A DNA stretch of 64,000 nt from the NCBI GenBank assembly GCA_016218915.1, contig JACRCQ010000079.1, positions 1 to 64,000 on the forward strand. Reading direction: 5' to 3'. Origin of the DNA: Deltaproteobacteria bacterium (GTDB lineage Bacteria > Myxococcota_A > Polyangia > Polyangiales > Polyangiaceae). Positions 33,749-41,911 of this stretch are shown one piece after another. Each line of letters starts with the position of its first letter. The stretch's first letter is position 1. A program made the position numbers and the translations under genes. Under the pieces are notes generated by a model. It saw nothing but the letters and a program-made list of their open reading frames with translations, was not told the DNA's origin and did no database searches.

Positions 33749-35089
33749 TCATTCCGAAGGTCGACGCCGACGGATCATCGCTGCCAGCGCCAGCGCAGCC
33801 GTCATGATCACGCCCCACTCGCCTCCACCTGGCGGTGCGGCTCGGCATCCGCACCCGCCGCTGTCGTCTTCCGGTGCACGCCACCCCGCAAGCGAGCCCG
33901 AATCCCCATCGATTCCCGCGTCTGCCGGCACCTTGCCGTCCGCGGAAGCGCCATCCTTGGGCGTCGCCCCGTCGTTGCCCGGTGCATCCGCATGCTGGTC
34001 CGCGCCCGCGTCCTGCACAGGAGGCTGGACCTCTCCCAGCGAGTTCGACACCCGCCCGTGGAAGTCCGCCATGTACACAGGCACAGGAGCGCTCTCCTGG
34101 GTGCTCATGACGTAAACCTTCCCGGCGAGCACAGCGTAGGGGGTCTCTGCCGCTGCCTGTGGGAGCGGATTGAGGGTGATCCACGGCCCGAGCTGGCATC
34201 CTGGCGCGTAGGACGCTGCGATCACGTCGGCATACCCCTCGAACGGAGGATCGTGGTGGGTCAGTCCTCCAACGAGGTAGATGTACTGTTCGTCGACGAG
34301 ACCGGCGATGGCACCTCCGGCCTTGGGCATGGGCGCGAGAGACTGCCAGTCACCAAGAGAGCCATCCGCATGGACAGGTGCGCACACCACTGCATCGGTG
34401 TGGTTCGCAAAGTCATTGGAGGGGAAGCCGCCAAAGAGGTAGATCGCACCTGCAGCATAGGCGGCAGTCGATCGCATGAGCGGTTGCGGCATGGAGGAGG
34501 TTGCCTTCCAGTTCTCCACCAGGCCGTCGGGGCGGATCTTCGTGTAGAAGACGTCGCCAATCACGGCATTGCTGCTGCCGTATTCCCAGCCTCCCAGCGA
34601 GTAGAGGTACGGGGTCCCGGCCACATCTGCCACCGCCATGGTTCCGCGGATGGGGCCTCGCGGGGTGCCCGTGGATTCGAGGATGTAGCTCTCTGCCGGA
34701 TCTGCCATGGCACCGGTCCAGGCCGAGAGCGTCCCCTTTGCATCCACCGAGGCGCGCCGGCATCGGCCCCACGACACCGAGTAGACGTCGGTGAGCGTGG
34801 TCGCCGTGGGGTCTCCCTGCTTGGTTTCATTGCCTTGAAACAACGGGCCTGCAGACCACGACTCGAGGCCGGTGGCTCCAGCGCGGGCGGAATGCCCGTC
34901 CGGTACTCCGTCGCACTTGTCTTTGGAGAACAACACGCCGCCAAGGCCGAATCCGGGCGCGTAGTAGGGCGATCGATCCGCAGGATGCGCGGTGGTCGTG
35001 GTCCAGGTGAGCGTCTGCGGCGCCGCCGCTGCGGTCCCGCACGAGAGAAGGATTCCGCCAACCATCGCAAGCGCAGAGCGATGCCCCAT
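33749..35089 (-). CDS. Kelch-repeat surface protein with MYXO-CTERM sorting tail
   Basis: A 446-residue exported protein. Signal peptide at 1-23 (LAMVGGILLSCGTAAAA). Residues about 60-330 hold kelch/beta-propeller blades (YLYSLGGWEYG, AIYLFGGFPSND, QYIYLVGGLTHHD, each followed by W-x-LAPMP-type turns). A Asp/Ala/Gly-rich linker is followed by a MYXO-CTERM-type tail: GGCGC, a hydrophobic stretch (WGVIMTAALALAAM) and RRRR. In Myxococcus such tails direct proteolytic processing and display at the cell surface, the Cys being the likely lipidation site. Upstream in-frame sequence to 35449 lacks signal-peptide logic and is excluded. Divergent from the next lipoprotein across 127 bases. Confidence 0.85.
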   Translation of the reverse strand: MGHRSALAMVGGILLSCGTAAAAPQTLTWTTTTAHPADRSPYYAPGFGLGGVLFSKDKCDGVPDGHSARAGATGLESWSAGPLFQGNETKQGDPTATTLTDVYSVSWGRCRRASVDAKGTLSAWTGAMADPAESYILESTGTPRGPIRGTMAVADVAGTPYLYSLGGWEYGSSNAVIGDVFYTKIRPDGLVENWKATSSMPQPLMRSTAAYAAGAIYLFGGFPSNDFANHTDAVVCAPVHADGSLGDWQSLAPMPKAGGAIAGLVDEQYIYLVGGLTHHDPPFEGYADVIAASYAPGCQLGPWITLNPLPQAAAETPYAVLAGKVYVMSTQESAPVPVYMADFHGRVSNSLGEVQPPVQDAGADQHADAPGNDGATPKDGASADGKVPADAGIDGDSGSLAGWRAPEDDSGGCGCRAAPPGGGEWGVIMTAALALAAMIRRRRPSE

Positions 35090-35216
35090 GGGAGCAAGAT
35101 CGCACGAGGGCCCGATTCGTGCAACGCGCGCCTGCAGCCACCTCGTTGGTTGCGCGAGTTGTCTCTGGACGGCGATCTGGTAGGCTCCGCGCGACCGAGA
35201 AACGTCGGAGGCTTTC

Positions 35217-35984
35217 ATGATCCTTTCGCGGCAGCTCGCAGCATCTCTCGTGTTCGTGGCGCTGGGTGTGTTCGGCTGCTCGAGCAGCAGCATGCCGCTT
35301 CCGCCCCCTGCTGCGCCCGAAGACGCGAGCCAGAGCGAAGCATCGGTCGATGCAGCCACGGAGGCTGCTGCGGATGCTTCGTTGGACGGCACGGCGCAAG
35401 ACGCGCAAACGGAAGGACCGGTCCCGGAAGCGTCAGCCGATGCAAGCAAGGCCGCGCAGTGTGCGTCGGCCTTTGGCGACGAGCTGGTGCAGGGCTACGG
35501 ACGCATCGATGGGACGGTGCTGGCCGTGGTGGGGACGCAGGACAAGCAGTGTACGCTGCCCAACAACGACCACGTCGTGATCCAGGTCGTGATGCACGGC
35601 AAGGTGTACCGCATGGTCGCGAGCGTACTGTCGACCATCGGCGATCCGAATGTGGGATACCTCGAGAAGCAAGCTCCGCTGGCCGGACCTGCATGGTCCG
35701 AAGGCTGGCACCTCAACGTGCCGCTCGACTACGTCACCACGTTCGGGGTGCACACCGGTGACTTCACGGGTCACCCGATGCTCGAACTCGAGCAGCTGGT
35801 CACCGCGCAGATCGACATCGGCGCGAAGATCTCGGTCTTTGCAACGAACAACAACAGCTCCTACCAGAGCAGCGCCCACCTGATCCATCGCAACAAGACC
35901 AACCAGGACGGTGCGATCGTGATCGCGCCCGACTCGGCGAATCCGAAGTACCTCCTGTTCCGGTTCGCGAACCAGAACTTCTGA
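35217..35984 (+). CDS. Small lipoprotein with Ala/Asp/Ser-rich linker
   Basis: A 255-residue predicted lipoprotein; GGAGG five bases before ATG 35217 and lipobox LGVFGC. Residues about 22-80 are an Ala/Asp/Glu/Ser linker. The globular part (about 82-255) is mixed alpha/beta (AVVGTQDKQCTLPNNDHVVI, VIQVVMHGKVYRMVASVLST, LELEQLVTAQIDIGAKISVF) and contains one Cys pair. Its end (DSANPKYLLFRFANQNF) is strand-like. No family recognised. It converges with the FGE lipoprotein of locus B, nine bases apart. Confidence 0.78.
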   Translation: MILSRQLAASLVFVALGVFGCSSSSMPLPPPAAPEDASQSEASVDAATEAAADASLDGTAQDAQTEGPVPEASADASKAAQCASAFGDELVQGYGRIDGTVLAVVGTQDKQCTLPNNDHVVIQVVMHGKVYRMVASVLSTIGDPNVGYLEKQAPLAGPAWSEGWHLNVPLDYVTTFGVHTGDFTGHPMLELEQLVTAQIDIGAKISVFATNNNSSYQSSAHLIHRNKTNQDGAIVIAPDSANPKYLLFRFANQNF

Positions 35985-35993
35985 TACTCCCGC

Positions 35994-37355
35994 CTACCTG
36001 GCGCAGCGCAGCCCAACCTGGAAGTCCCGGGTCGAGGCGACGTCGCTCAGCCGGTAGGCGGCGCGCTCGATCGATGCGATCTCGAGGAATGCACCGCCCC
36101 GAAGGACACGCGCCGTTCCCGCGGACACGTTCGCATAGTTGCGCTGCGCCGTGGCCGGGTAGGTGTCATAGGAGTCGAGCACCCATTCGAACATGTTGCC
36201 CGCCAGGTCGCGGTGGCCCCACTGGTTCGCTCCGTTGGGCTTTTGCCCCACCGGAGCCACATCATTGCAGTAGCAGTCCGACTGGCCCCCGGGTGCGTGA
36301 TAGTCGCAGTTGTACACCGCGTAGTCGTCCGACGCCGGATCCTCGCCCCAGGGATAAAGATTGTTCTTGGACCCGTTCGCTGCAGCGTACTCCCACTCTG
36401 CCTCCGTGGGCAGGCGTCCGCCATCCCAGACGCAGAACGCGAAGGCCATGTACCAGGAAACGCAGTTGACCGGCAGCAGCTCCTTGGCGCCAGGCTCTGC
36501 GGTCCAGGTGCCGCACGTGTGGCATTCGAGCCCCTTGGGGCCCACAAGCTCGTCGCGGGTCTTGGGCAGACGGTCGTTCCATGCCGACTGCCAGCCAGAG
36601 CCAGCGATCTTCGGATGCGCACCGGCACCATCCGGCGGGGGCGTGTAGTCCCACCTGTCCACGAACTTGCGGAACCGCTCCACCGTGACCTCGAAGCGAT
36701 CGAGCGAATACGGGGACAGGGTGCGCTCGTGCTCCGGCTGCTCGTCATCGTAGCACTTGAGCGTTGCGGGGCACTGATCCGCCCCGGTGTCGCTGCGCCC
36801 CATCAGGAACGTCTCCTCGCCATCGGCCACCACGGACGGGCTGTCGCAGCAATCGAACGCCTCTGGGCCGCAGGGCTGTCCGCCCGCGCACGACTGCTTG
36901 GAGACGGTCTGCAGCCAGGCGGAGGTGCAGACTCCTTCCACGCAGATCGCCGGGGACTTGCAGCAAGCGCCGGCGCATTCGTGCTCGAACGTGTCGCACG
37001 CGCTGCAGCGCTGCACCGCCTTGTCGGTGGTGATGCAGTGGGGGGCTGCGCCCTGGCAGCACGTGCTCCCGCACAGCGTGCTCCCAGCTTCGCAGCCGCA
37101 CTGCGCAAGCTCAGGAGCGATGCACAGCTGGATGGACGGGCAGCAGCCGTCTCCGCACTCGCGCATCTCCGCACCGCAGTCCTGGATGCACATCTCCTGC
37201 GCCTTGGACCAGCGCTGCCCTGCAGGGCACAGCCCGCAGAGCGAGCCACGGCACTTGTCCACGAGATCGACGTCGTTGACGCCTGTGACCGAATTGCAGG
37301 CGGCAGTGGTTGCTGCAAGGGCAGCCAGGCGGAGCCAGGTGCTGCTGTTGCGCAT
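35994..37355 (-). CDS. Cys-rich lipoprotein with FGE-sulfatase (SUMF1-like) domain, locus B
   Basis: A 453-residue predicted lipoprotein (LAALAATTAAC). Residues about 25-165 are packed with Cys pairs (CGAEMRECGDGCC, CGSTCCQGAAPHC, CAGACCKSPAIC). Residues about 185-453 form an FGE-sulfatase domain: FLMGRSDTG, YSLDRFEVTVERFRKFVD, PVNCVSWYMAFAFC, GGRLPTEAEWEYAAANG, GHRDLAGNMFEWVLD, RVLRGGAFLE and a final VGLRCAR. It keeps the core FGE signature better than the locus A paralogue. In FGE-type enzymes a Cys pair handles copper and catalysis; whether such a pair is present here cannot be judged by eye. Its ATG overlaps the TGA of the TPR/PEGA gene by one base (TGATG), so the two are translationally coupled. 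Confidence 0.87.
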   Translation of the reverse strand: MRNSSTWLRLAALAATTAACNSVTGVNDVDLVDKCRGSLCGLCPAGQRWSKAQEMCIQDCGAEMRECGDGCCPSIQLCIAPELAQCGCEAGSTLCGSTCCQGAAPHCITTDKAVQRCSACDTFEHECAGACCKSPAICVEGVCTSAWLQTVSKQSCAGGQPCGPEAFDCCDSPSVVADGEETFLMGRSDTGADQCPATLKCYDDEQPEHERTLSPYSLDRFEVTVERFRKFVDRWDYTPPPDGAGAHPKIAGSGWQSAWNDRLPKTRDELVGPKGLECHTCGTWTAEPGAKELLPVNCVSWYMAFAFCVWDGGRLPTEAEWEYAAANGSKNNLYPWGEDPASDDYAVYNCDYHAPGGQSDCYCNDVAPVGQKPNGANQWGHRDLAGNMFEWVLDSYDTYPATAQRNYANVSAGTARVLRGGAFLEIASIERAAYRLSDVASTRDFQVGLRCAR

Positions 37356-38461
37356 CAGAAGGCTCCCTGGACGATGAGAGAGCCTGGGCCGAAGCCGACG
37401 TCGACTTGCTTCGGGCGGACCGCTCTTCGGGCGCTCCAGTAGCTGTAGGCACCCAAGCCGAGTCCGGCGACTCCGACGCCGAACGAGATGGTCGACAGAT
37501 TGCCGTAGAGCTTGGATGCGTTGAGGTCGTCGCGTGCAGCAGGCCCGCATTCGTTCGCGCCCATGTCGCACCAGGTCTTGGCCGAGTTGAATCTGGCCCT
37601 CGCGGTCAGCCCTGTGTAGGTGCCCACGCCGAGGCCCACCGCGCCGACCGCGAAGCCAACGTACGCAAGCGTGTAGTTCGGAGCGCGGTCCAAGGTCGCG
37701 GTCCACTGGGTCCTTGCGCCCGGCTCCACGGTTGCGATGCGGCTCTGGCTCACGTGGTCGCTGGCTTTCACCTCCACGTGATGCGTGCCGCGCTTGACCC
37801 GCACCTCGAGCGGAGCCGTACCCGCAGGCATGCCGTCCACGAGAACCTGCGCCCCGGCCACGTTGCTCCTGACCGAGATGAACCCGGTGAAGTCCACGCG
37901 TTCGAGCCTGATCACCACGGGTCGCGTCGTGCCTCCCGCCAAGGTCATCGTGGCCTCGAATGCCTTGTATCCCTCTGCGATCACTTCGATCTTGGCTTCG
38001 CCGGCGTTGACGACCACCGCCGAGGGGAGGGGAGTGACGCCGACGATCTTGCCGCGCACCAGCACTCTTGCCCCTGGCACGTCGCACTGGATCGAGATGC
38101 GGGCGATCTTCGCCTTGAGCGCTTCCACGAGGGCGAAGAGCTGCGCCTGCTGCGCCTCGTTGAGCGTACCGGAGGGCGCCTCGGCGATGAATGCCTGATA
38201 GGACGTGAGAGCTTCCGGGTAGCGTTCCAGGGCAGCCAGGGCCTGCGCTATGTTGTAGTGCAGACGCGCATCGCGGTTCTTCTCGATTGCGGCCCGGTAG
38301 CTCACCAGCGCCTCGGCGAATCGCCTGCCGTCAAAGGCGTCGTCTGCCTTTGCCTTGAGAGCCGCCGCGTCCTCCGTTGCTCCGGCCCACACGAGGGGTG
38401 CGGCCGCGGCCTGCATTGCAACAACCAGAAAGCTTGCGCCGATCGTCCGGATCTTGATCAC
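37355..38461 (-). CDS. Exported TPR and PEGA-domain protein, locus B
   Basis: A 368-residue protein with a signal peptide (FLVVAMQAAAAPLVWA), TPR-like helices (about 28-100: AKADDAFDGRRFAEALVSYR, HYNIAQALAALERYPEAL), and two PEGA-like beta modules (about 115-185: IQCDVPGARVLVRGKIVG, EVIAEGYKAFEATM; and about 190-250: SVRSNVAGAQVLVDGMPAGT). Near the C-terminus are two hydrophobic segments (about 262-280 and 316-336). Same architecture as the locus A protein but with an extra PEGA module. It lies 12 bases after the kinase and overlaps the FGE lipoprotein start. Confidence 0.87.
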   Translation of the reverse strand: MIKIRTIGASFLVVAMQAAAAPLVWAGATEDAAALKAKADDAFDGRRFAEALVSYRAAIEKNRDARLHYNIAQALAALERYPEALTSYQAFIAEAPSGTLNEAQQAQLFALVEALKAKIARISIQCDVPGARVLVRGKIVGVTPLPSAVVVNAGEAKIEVIAEGYKAFEATMTLAGGTTRPVVIRLERVDFTGFISVRSNVAGAQVLVDGMPAGTAPLEVRVKRGTHHVEVKASDHVSQSRIATVEPGARTQWTATLDRAPNYTLAYVGFAVGAVGLGVGTYTGLTARARFNSAKTWCDMGANECGPAARDDLNASKLYGNLSTISFGVGVAGLGLGAYSYWSARRAVRPKQVDVGFGPGSLIVQGAF

Positions 38462-38473
38462 AGGTTCCTCGGG

Positions 38474-39799
38474 TCAGAATCGCGCAGGGAGCGCTCCGGT
38501 CGGCGCCGCAGCAGGCTTGGCAGGCTCCGCGTTGGCCGACTTCGCTGGCTCGGCCGCTGCGGGCTTTGCCGGCTCCGTGGCCGCGAGCCTGGACGGGGAG
38601 GTCGGCTTGGCGGGTTGTGCCGTGGCATGGGAGCCAGCAGGCAGGGGCTGCGCGCTCGCGCTTGGGGCTGCGGCTTGCGCCACCGATGCGGACGGGGCTG
38701 GCGTAGGAGGCGACGACGCGGGTGGTTGCTCGAAGGCGGCCGATGGTGGGCGATTGGCGGAGGAGCGCGTGGCAACGAGCGCGCCCCCGGCTGTGGCCGC
38801 GAGCAGGGCCAGGCCAGCGGCACCCACGATTCTTCGTGCGCGTGCTCGCCGCCTGGAAGGCGCGAGCTGGAAGTTGGCGAGCGCTGTGGTCGTGAACTCG
38901 TCGCCAGCGCGCTGAACCCCGCTGTCCGCACCTGACTCGAACGAGATGCGCAGGCTCGGGCGGTTGACTTCAAGGGCGACCGCGAGAGATTCCGCGAGCT
39001 CGTGCGCGGAGCTGAAGCGGCAATCCGGATTCGGGTGCAAGGCCCGCGCAAACCAGGCGTCGAAGCCGCGCGGAATCCCTGGGGCCACCTGGGACGGGAT
39101 CGGACGCTTCTCGGCGAGGATGTGCATGCCGATGGCGATGACCGAGGTGCCTTCGAAGACGCGCGCCCCGACCAGGGATTCATAGGCAACGCACGCCAGA
39201 GACCACAGATCGGTCCTGCGATCGATCCCCTTGAGGCCCTGATACTGCTCCGGGCTCATGTAGTAGGCAGTGCCGATCATCATTCCGGTCGCTGTGCCCG
39301 AGTCCGCTTCCAGCGACTTGGCGATCCCGAAGTCCAGGATCTTCACCAGAAGCCCTCCGTCCTCGTCACGGCACAGGAACAGATTCTCCGGTTTGATGTC
39401 GCGGTGGATCATTCCGGCGTCGTGGGCCCGCTGCAGTCCTCGCGCGGCCTGCCCCATGATGGCCACGACCGTCTCGGCATCCAGCGCTCTCTGCTGGTCG
39501 AGCAGGTGCCGCAGGTCAGAGCCCTCGAGATACTCCATGACCAGGTACGGCGCGCCCTGGTGCTCGCCGAAGTCGAGTACCTGCACGACGTGGCGGCTGT
39601 GAATGCGCGAGGCCAGGAGCGCTTCCCGGCGGAATCGCTCGATCAAAGACCTGCTCAACGCGTTCACCAGGAACTTGATCGCGACGCGACGCTCGCTCAG
39701 CTCCACATGCCGGGCCAGCCACACCACGCCCATGCCGCCTTCGCCGAGCCGGCGCTCGAGCTGATACTTGTCAGCTATGGTCGTGCCTGCCTCCAGCAT
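38474..39799 (-). CDS. Membrane Ser/Thr protein kinase, locus B
   Basis: A 441-residue eukaryote-like kinase starting MLEAGTTIADKYQLERRLG. The kinase domain (about 12-270) shows GEGGMGVVWLAR, VAIKFL with the ATP Lys, HRDIKPEN (about 130), DFGIAK (about 152) and GTAYYMSPEQ. A TM helix (about 314-334: RRIVGAAGLALLAATAGGAL) leads to a Pro/Ala/Lys/Glu-rich tail with repeated AEPAKPAAA-like units, outside the inner membrane. It is the first gene of the operon kinase - TPR/PEGA - FGE lipoprotein. No FHA protein lies beside it, unlike locus A. Confidence 0.92.
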   Translation of the reverse strand: MLEAGTTIADKYQLERRLGEGGMGVVWLARHVELSERRVAIKFLVNALSRSLIERFRREALLASRIHSRHVVQVLDFGEHQGAPYLVMEYLEGSDLRHLLDQQRALDAETVVAIMGQAARGLQRAHDAGMIHRDIKPENLFLCRDEDGGLLVKILDFGIAKSLEADSGTATGMMIGTAYYMSPEQYQGLKGIDRRTDLWSLACVAYESLVGARVFEGTSVIAIGMHILAEKRPIPSQVAPGIPRGFDAWFARALHPNPDCRFSSAHELAESLAVALEVNRPSLRISFESGADSGVQRAGDEFTTTALANFQLAPSRRRARARRIVGAAGLALLAATAGGALVATRSSANRPPSAAFEQPPASSPPTPAPSASVAQAAAPSASAQPLPAGSHATAQPAKPTSPSRLAATEPAKPAAAEPAKSANAEPAKPAAAPTGALPARF

Positions 39800-40092
39800 T
39801 CCCCGGCGGATGCTACTCGTCGCCCAGCCGCGATGCCAAGACCTCGGCAGGGAAAACGCTCCCGGCGCCAGGCGCCTCGGCTCGCTACCTGGCGCGGATA
39901 GCGAAGTGGAACACGAAGTCGATCGCGAAGTGTGCGTCCGCTTCGCTCCCGGCCACGAAGCGGTCGTGCTGGGCAACGATGCCCTGCCTGTCACATCGCG
40001 TCATGTCCCTCCCCTTCATCCGCGAACCTCTTAGTGCATTCGATACGATCAGCAGAGCTTGCCGTGCGTCTCCCCGATCCCATACTCACTCG
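39800..40092. other. Divergent intergenic region, no supported gene
   Basis: Separates the locus B kinase (minus) from the PAS protein (plus). A 39-codon minus-strand frame (stop near 39887) exists but has no supporting feature. Promoters for both directions should lie here; none was identified with confidence. Confidence 0.4.
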
Positions 40093-40689
40093 ATGGTGGA
40101 TGCCCTCGCCACGGACCACGCCCGGATCCTCGACAGCTTGGTGGAGCCGGTGCTCGTCATCGATGCGGCGTTGCGCATCGTCTACCTGAATTCCGCCGCG
40201 CGGGAACGGTACGGGAGCCCGGATCTCGAGGCAGGACCGCACTACTGTTTTGCCACGACGCACGGAGCCACCAAGCCATGCTACTCGGTGGGAATGATCT
40301 GCCCCGTGCGCGCGGTGTTCGCAACAGGAAGGCCGTCCCGCGCGATTCACCACCACCGGGCGGCCACCGGAGTCTTCCTGCCCGAGGAGATCAGCTCCGC
40401 TCCATTGCGGGACGAGACCGGCGCCGTGGCTTATGTCGTCGAGACCGTGAGGAGCGCAGCCGACCTGCTCGAGACCAAGGAAGTCGTCGAGCACATGCGT
40501 GCCGAGCTCGATCTGCTCCGCGGGATCCTGCCCACGTGCGCCCAGTGCAAGCGCATTCGAACCGCCGATGGGGAATGGGAGGACATGGAGAGCTACATCA
40601 GCCGGCACTCGTCCGCCCAGTTCTCCCATGGAATCTGCCCTGCGTGCGTGTCCAAGCTCTATCCGAGCTACGAAGTCTCTCACAAGTGA
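40093..40689 (+). CDS. PAS-domain sensor protein with C-terminal Cys motif, no output kinase
   Basis: A 198-residue cytoplasmic protein. A PAS domain (about 8-125) begins ILDSLVEPVLVIDAALRIVY and contains PCYSVGMICPVRAVFATG then HHHRAATG and APLRDETGAVAYVVETVRS, close to the Cys/His-containing PAS domains of deltaproteobacterial sensors (pattern C-Y-x-(many)-C-x4-CP-x5-TG-x5-H-x-H). A short helix (about 133-155) leads to LPTCAQCKRIRTADGEWEDM and FSHGICPACVSKLYP, a C-terminal motif (C-x2-C ... GIC-x2-C) found on many PAS and response-regulator proteins and probably metal-binding or redox-active. No kinase, cyclase or DNA-binding domain is present. The start is uncertain; in-frame sequence upstream to 39979 lacks PAS similarity. 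Confidence 0.8.
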   Translation: MVDALATDHARILDSLVEPVLVIDAALRIVYLNSAARERYGSPDLEAGPHYCFATTHGATKPCYSVGMICPVRAVFATGRPSRAIHHHRAATGVFLPEEISSAPLRDETGAVAYVVETVRSAADLLETKEVVEHMRAELDLLRGILPTCAQCKRIRTADGEWEDMESYISRHSSAQFSHGICPACVSKLYPSYEVSHK

Positions 40690-40743
40690 GCTGGCACGCG
40701 ACGCAGGTCGTGTCGCTTCACGATGCCTGGTAGGCTCGCGCCG

Positions 40744-41886
40744 ATGCGACCGACCCCGTTCGCCCTGGAACGCTACTTCGCGCGCTACGAGTTCAGCGCA
40801 AAGCACCTGCTGTCGAGCTCGGACTGCGAGGCACTGAGCCTGGCAGAGCTGCTCTCTCTCGCCGATGGCGAAGGCCTGTCGTCGTGGCAGAACCTTCGTC
40901 TCGGATACACGGAATCCCAGGGCATGCCCGTGCTTCGCGAGCAGATCGCCCTGATGCACCAAGGCTTGTCCGCGGACGACGTGCTGGAGGTCGTCCCTCA
41001 GGAAGGCGTCTTTCTCGCGATGAACGCGCTGCTCGAGCGCGGCGATCACGTGATTGCACCGTTTCCGGGCTACCAGTCGTTGTACGCAGTCGCCGAGGCG
41101 ATCGGCTGCGAGGTCACGCGCTGGTGTCCTGAGGAGCAGCAGGGGTGGCGGTTCGATCCTGGATTCGTGCGGGACTCGCTCCGCCCCGGCACGCGGCTCA
41201 TCGTGTGCAACTTCCCGCACAATCCGACGGGGTATCTCCCTTGCCGCGAGGAATTCGACGAGCTGGTGCAGATTGCGCGCCAGGCTGGTGTGCATCTGTT
41301 CTCCGACGAGATGTACCGGTTTGCCGAGCACGACGAGTCCGCGCGTCTACCCTCTGCGGCCGAGGCCTACGAGCGGGGAGTGGCGCTGGGGGGCCTGTCC
41401 AAGGCGTTCGGTCTCCCGGGATTGCGGGTGGGGTGGCTGCTCACGCGCGACTCCGCCCTGCGCGAGCGCATCCTCAGGCTCAAGGACTACACCACGATCT
41501 GTGCGAGCGCGCCGAGCGAAGTGCTTGCGTCCATCGCGCTGCGCGCGCGCGACAGGATCCTCGAGCGCAACGTCGGGCTCTTGCGCCGCAATCTCCAGAC
41601 CCTCGACGGGTTCCTGCAGGCGCATTCCCATGCATTCGAGTGGCTCCGTCCCAGGGCAGGATCCGTGGGTTTCGCCAGGGTGCACGCGGGGCAGGGGGCT
41701 GCGCGCTTCTGCGAGAGCCTCGTGCGAGAGACCGGCGTGATGCTCCTGCCGTCGACCGTATACGACTGGGGGGATCGGCACGTGCGGTTCGGCTTTGGCC
41801 GCGCAGACCTTCCTGCTGCGATCGCAAAGCTCGAAGGATGGATGGCCCGCGGGGGTGACGGCGCCGAAGGTCGTGGTTATCCATGA
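40744..41886 (+). CDS. PLP-dependent aminotransferase, class I/II
   Basis: A 380-residue fold-type I aminotransferase. Visible: the substrate/cofactor segment LGYTESQGMPVLREQIA near the N-terminus, CNFPHNPTGYLP with the PLP-contacting Asn, SDEMYRF with the Asp/Tyr pair, the PLP lysine in GGLSKAFGLPGLRVGW (Lys about 220), and the closing Arg in VRFGFGR that holds the substrate carboxylate. It most resembles the branch of aspartate/histidinol-phosphate-type enzymes of unclear substrate. ATG 40744 matches the usual N-terminus. It is followed by the GrpE-like gene after 25 bases, but no functional link is evident. Confidence 0.9.
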   Translation: MRPTPFALERYFARYEFSAKHLLSSSDCEALSLAELLSLADGEGLSSWQNLRLGYTESQGMPVLREQIALMHQGLSADDVLEVVPQEGVFLAMNALLERGDHVIAPFPGYQSLYAVAEAIGCEVTRWCPEEQQGWRFDPGFVRDSLRPGTRLIVCNFPHNPTGYLPCREEFDELVQIARQAGVHLFSDEMYRFAEHDESARLPSAAEAYERGVALGGLSKAFGLPGLRVGWLLTRDSALRERILRLKDYTTICASAPSEVLASIALRARDRILERNVGLLRRNLQTLDGFLQAHSHAFEWLRPRAGSVGFARVHAGQGAARFCESLVRETGVMLLPSTVYDWGDRHVRFGFGRADLPAAIAKLEGWMARGGDGAEGRGYP

Positions 41887-41911
41887 TGAGGATCGAACGG
41901 GATCAAGAACC

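Noticed and set aside
33992..35761. A 589-codon plus-strand frame opposite the kelch gene
   Set aside because: It has shadow composition, and the kelch gene has signal peptide, blades and sorting tail.
39885..40010. 39-codon minus-strand ORF between the locus B kinase and the PAS gene
   Set aside because: It is too short, without ribosome site or similarity; such frames are common by chance in high-GC DNA.
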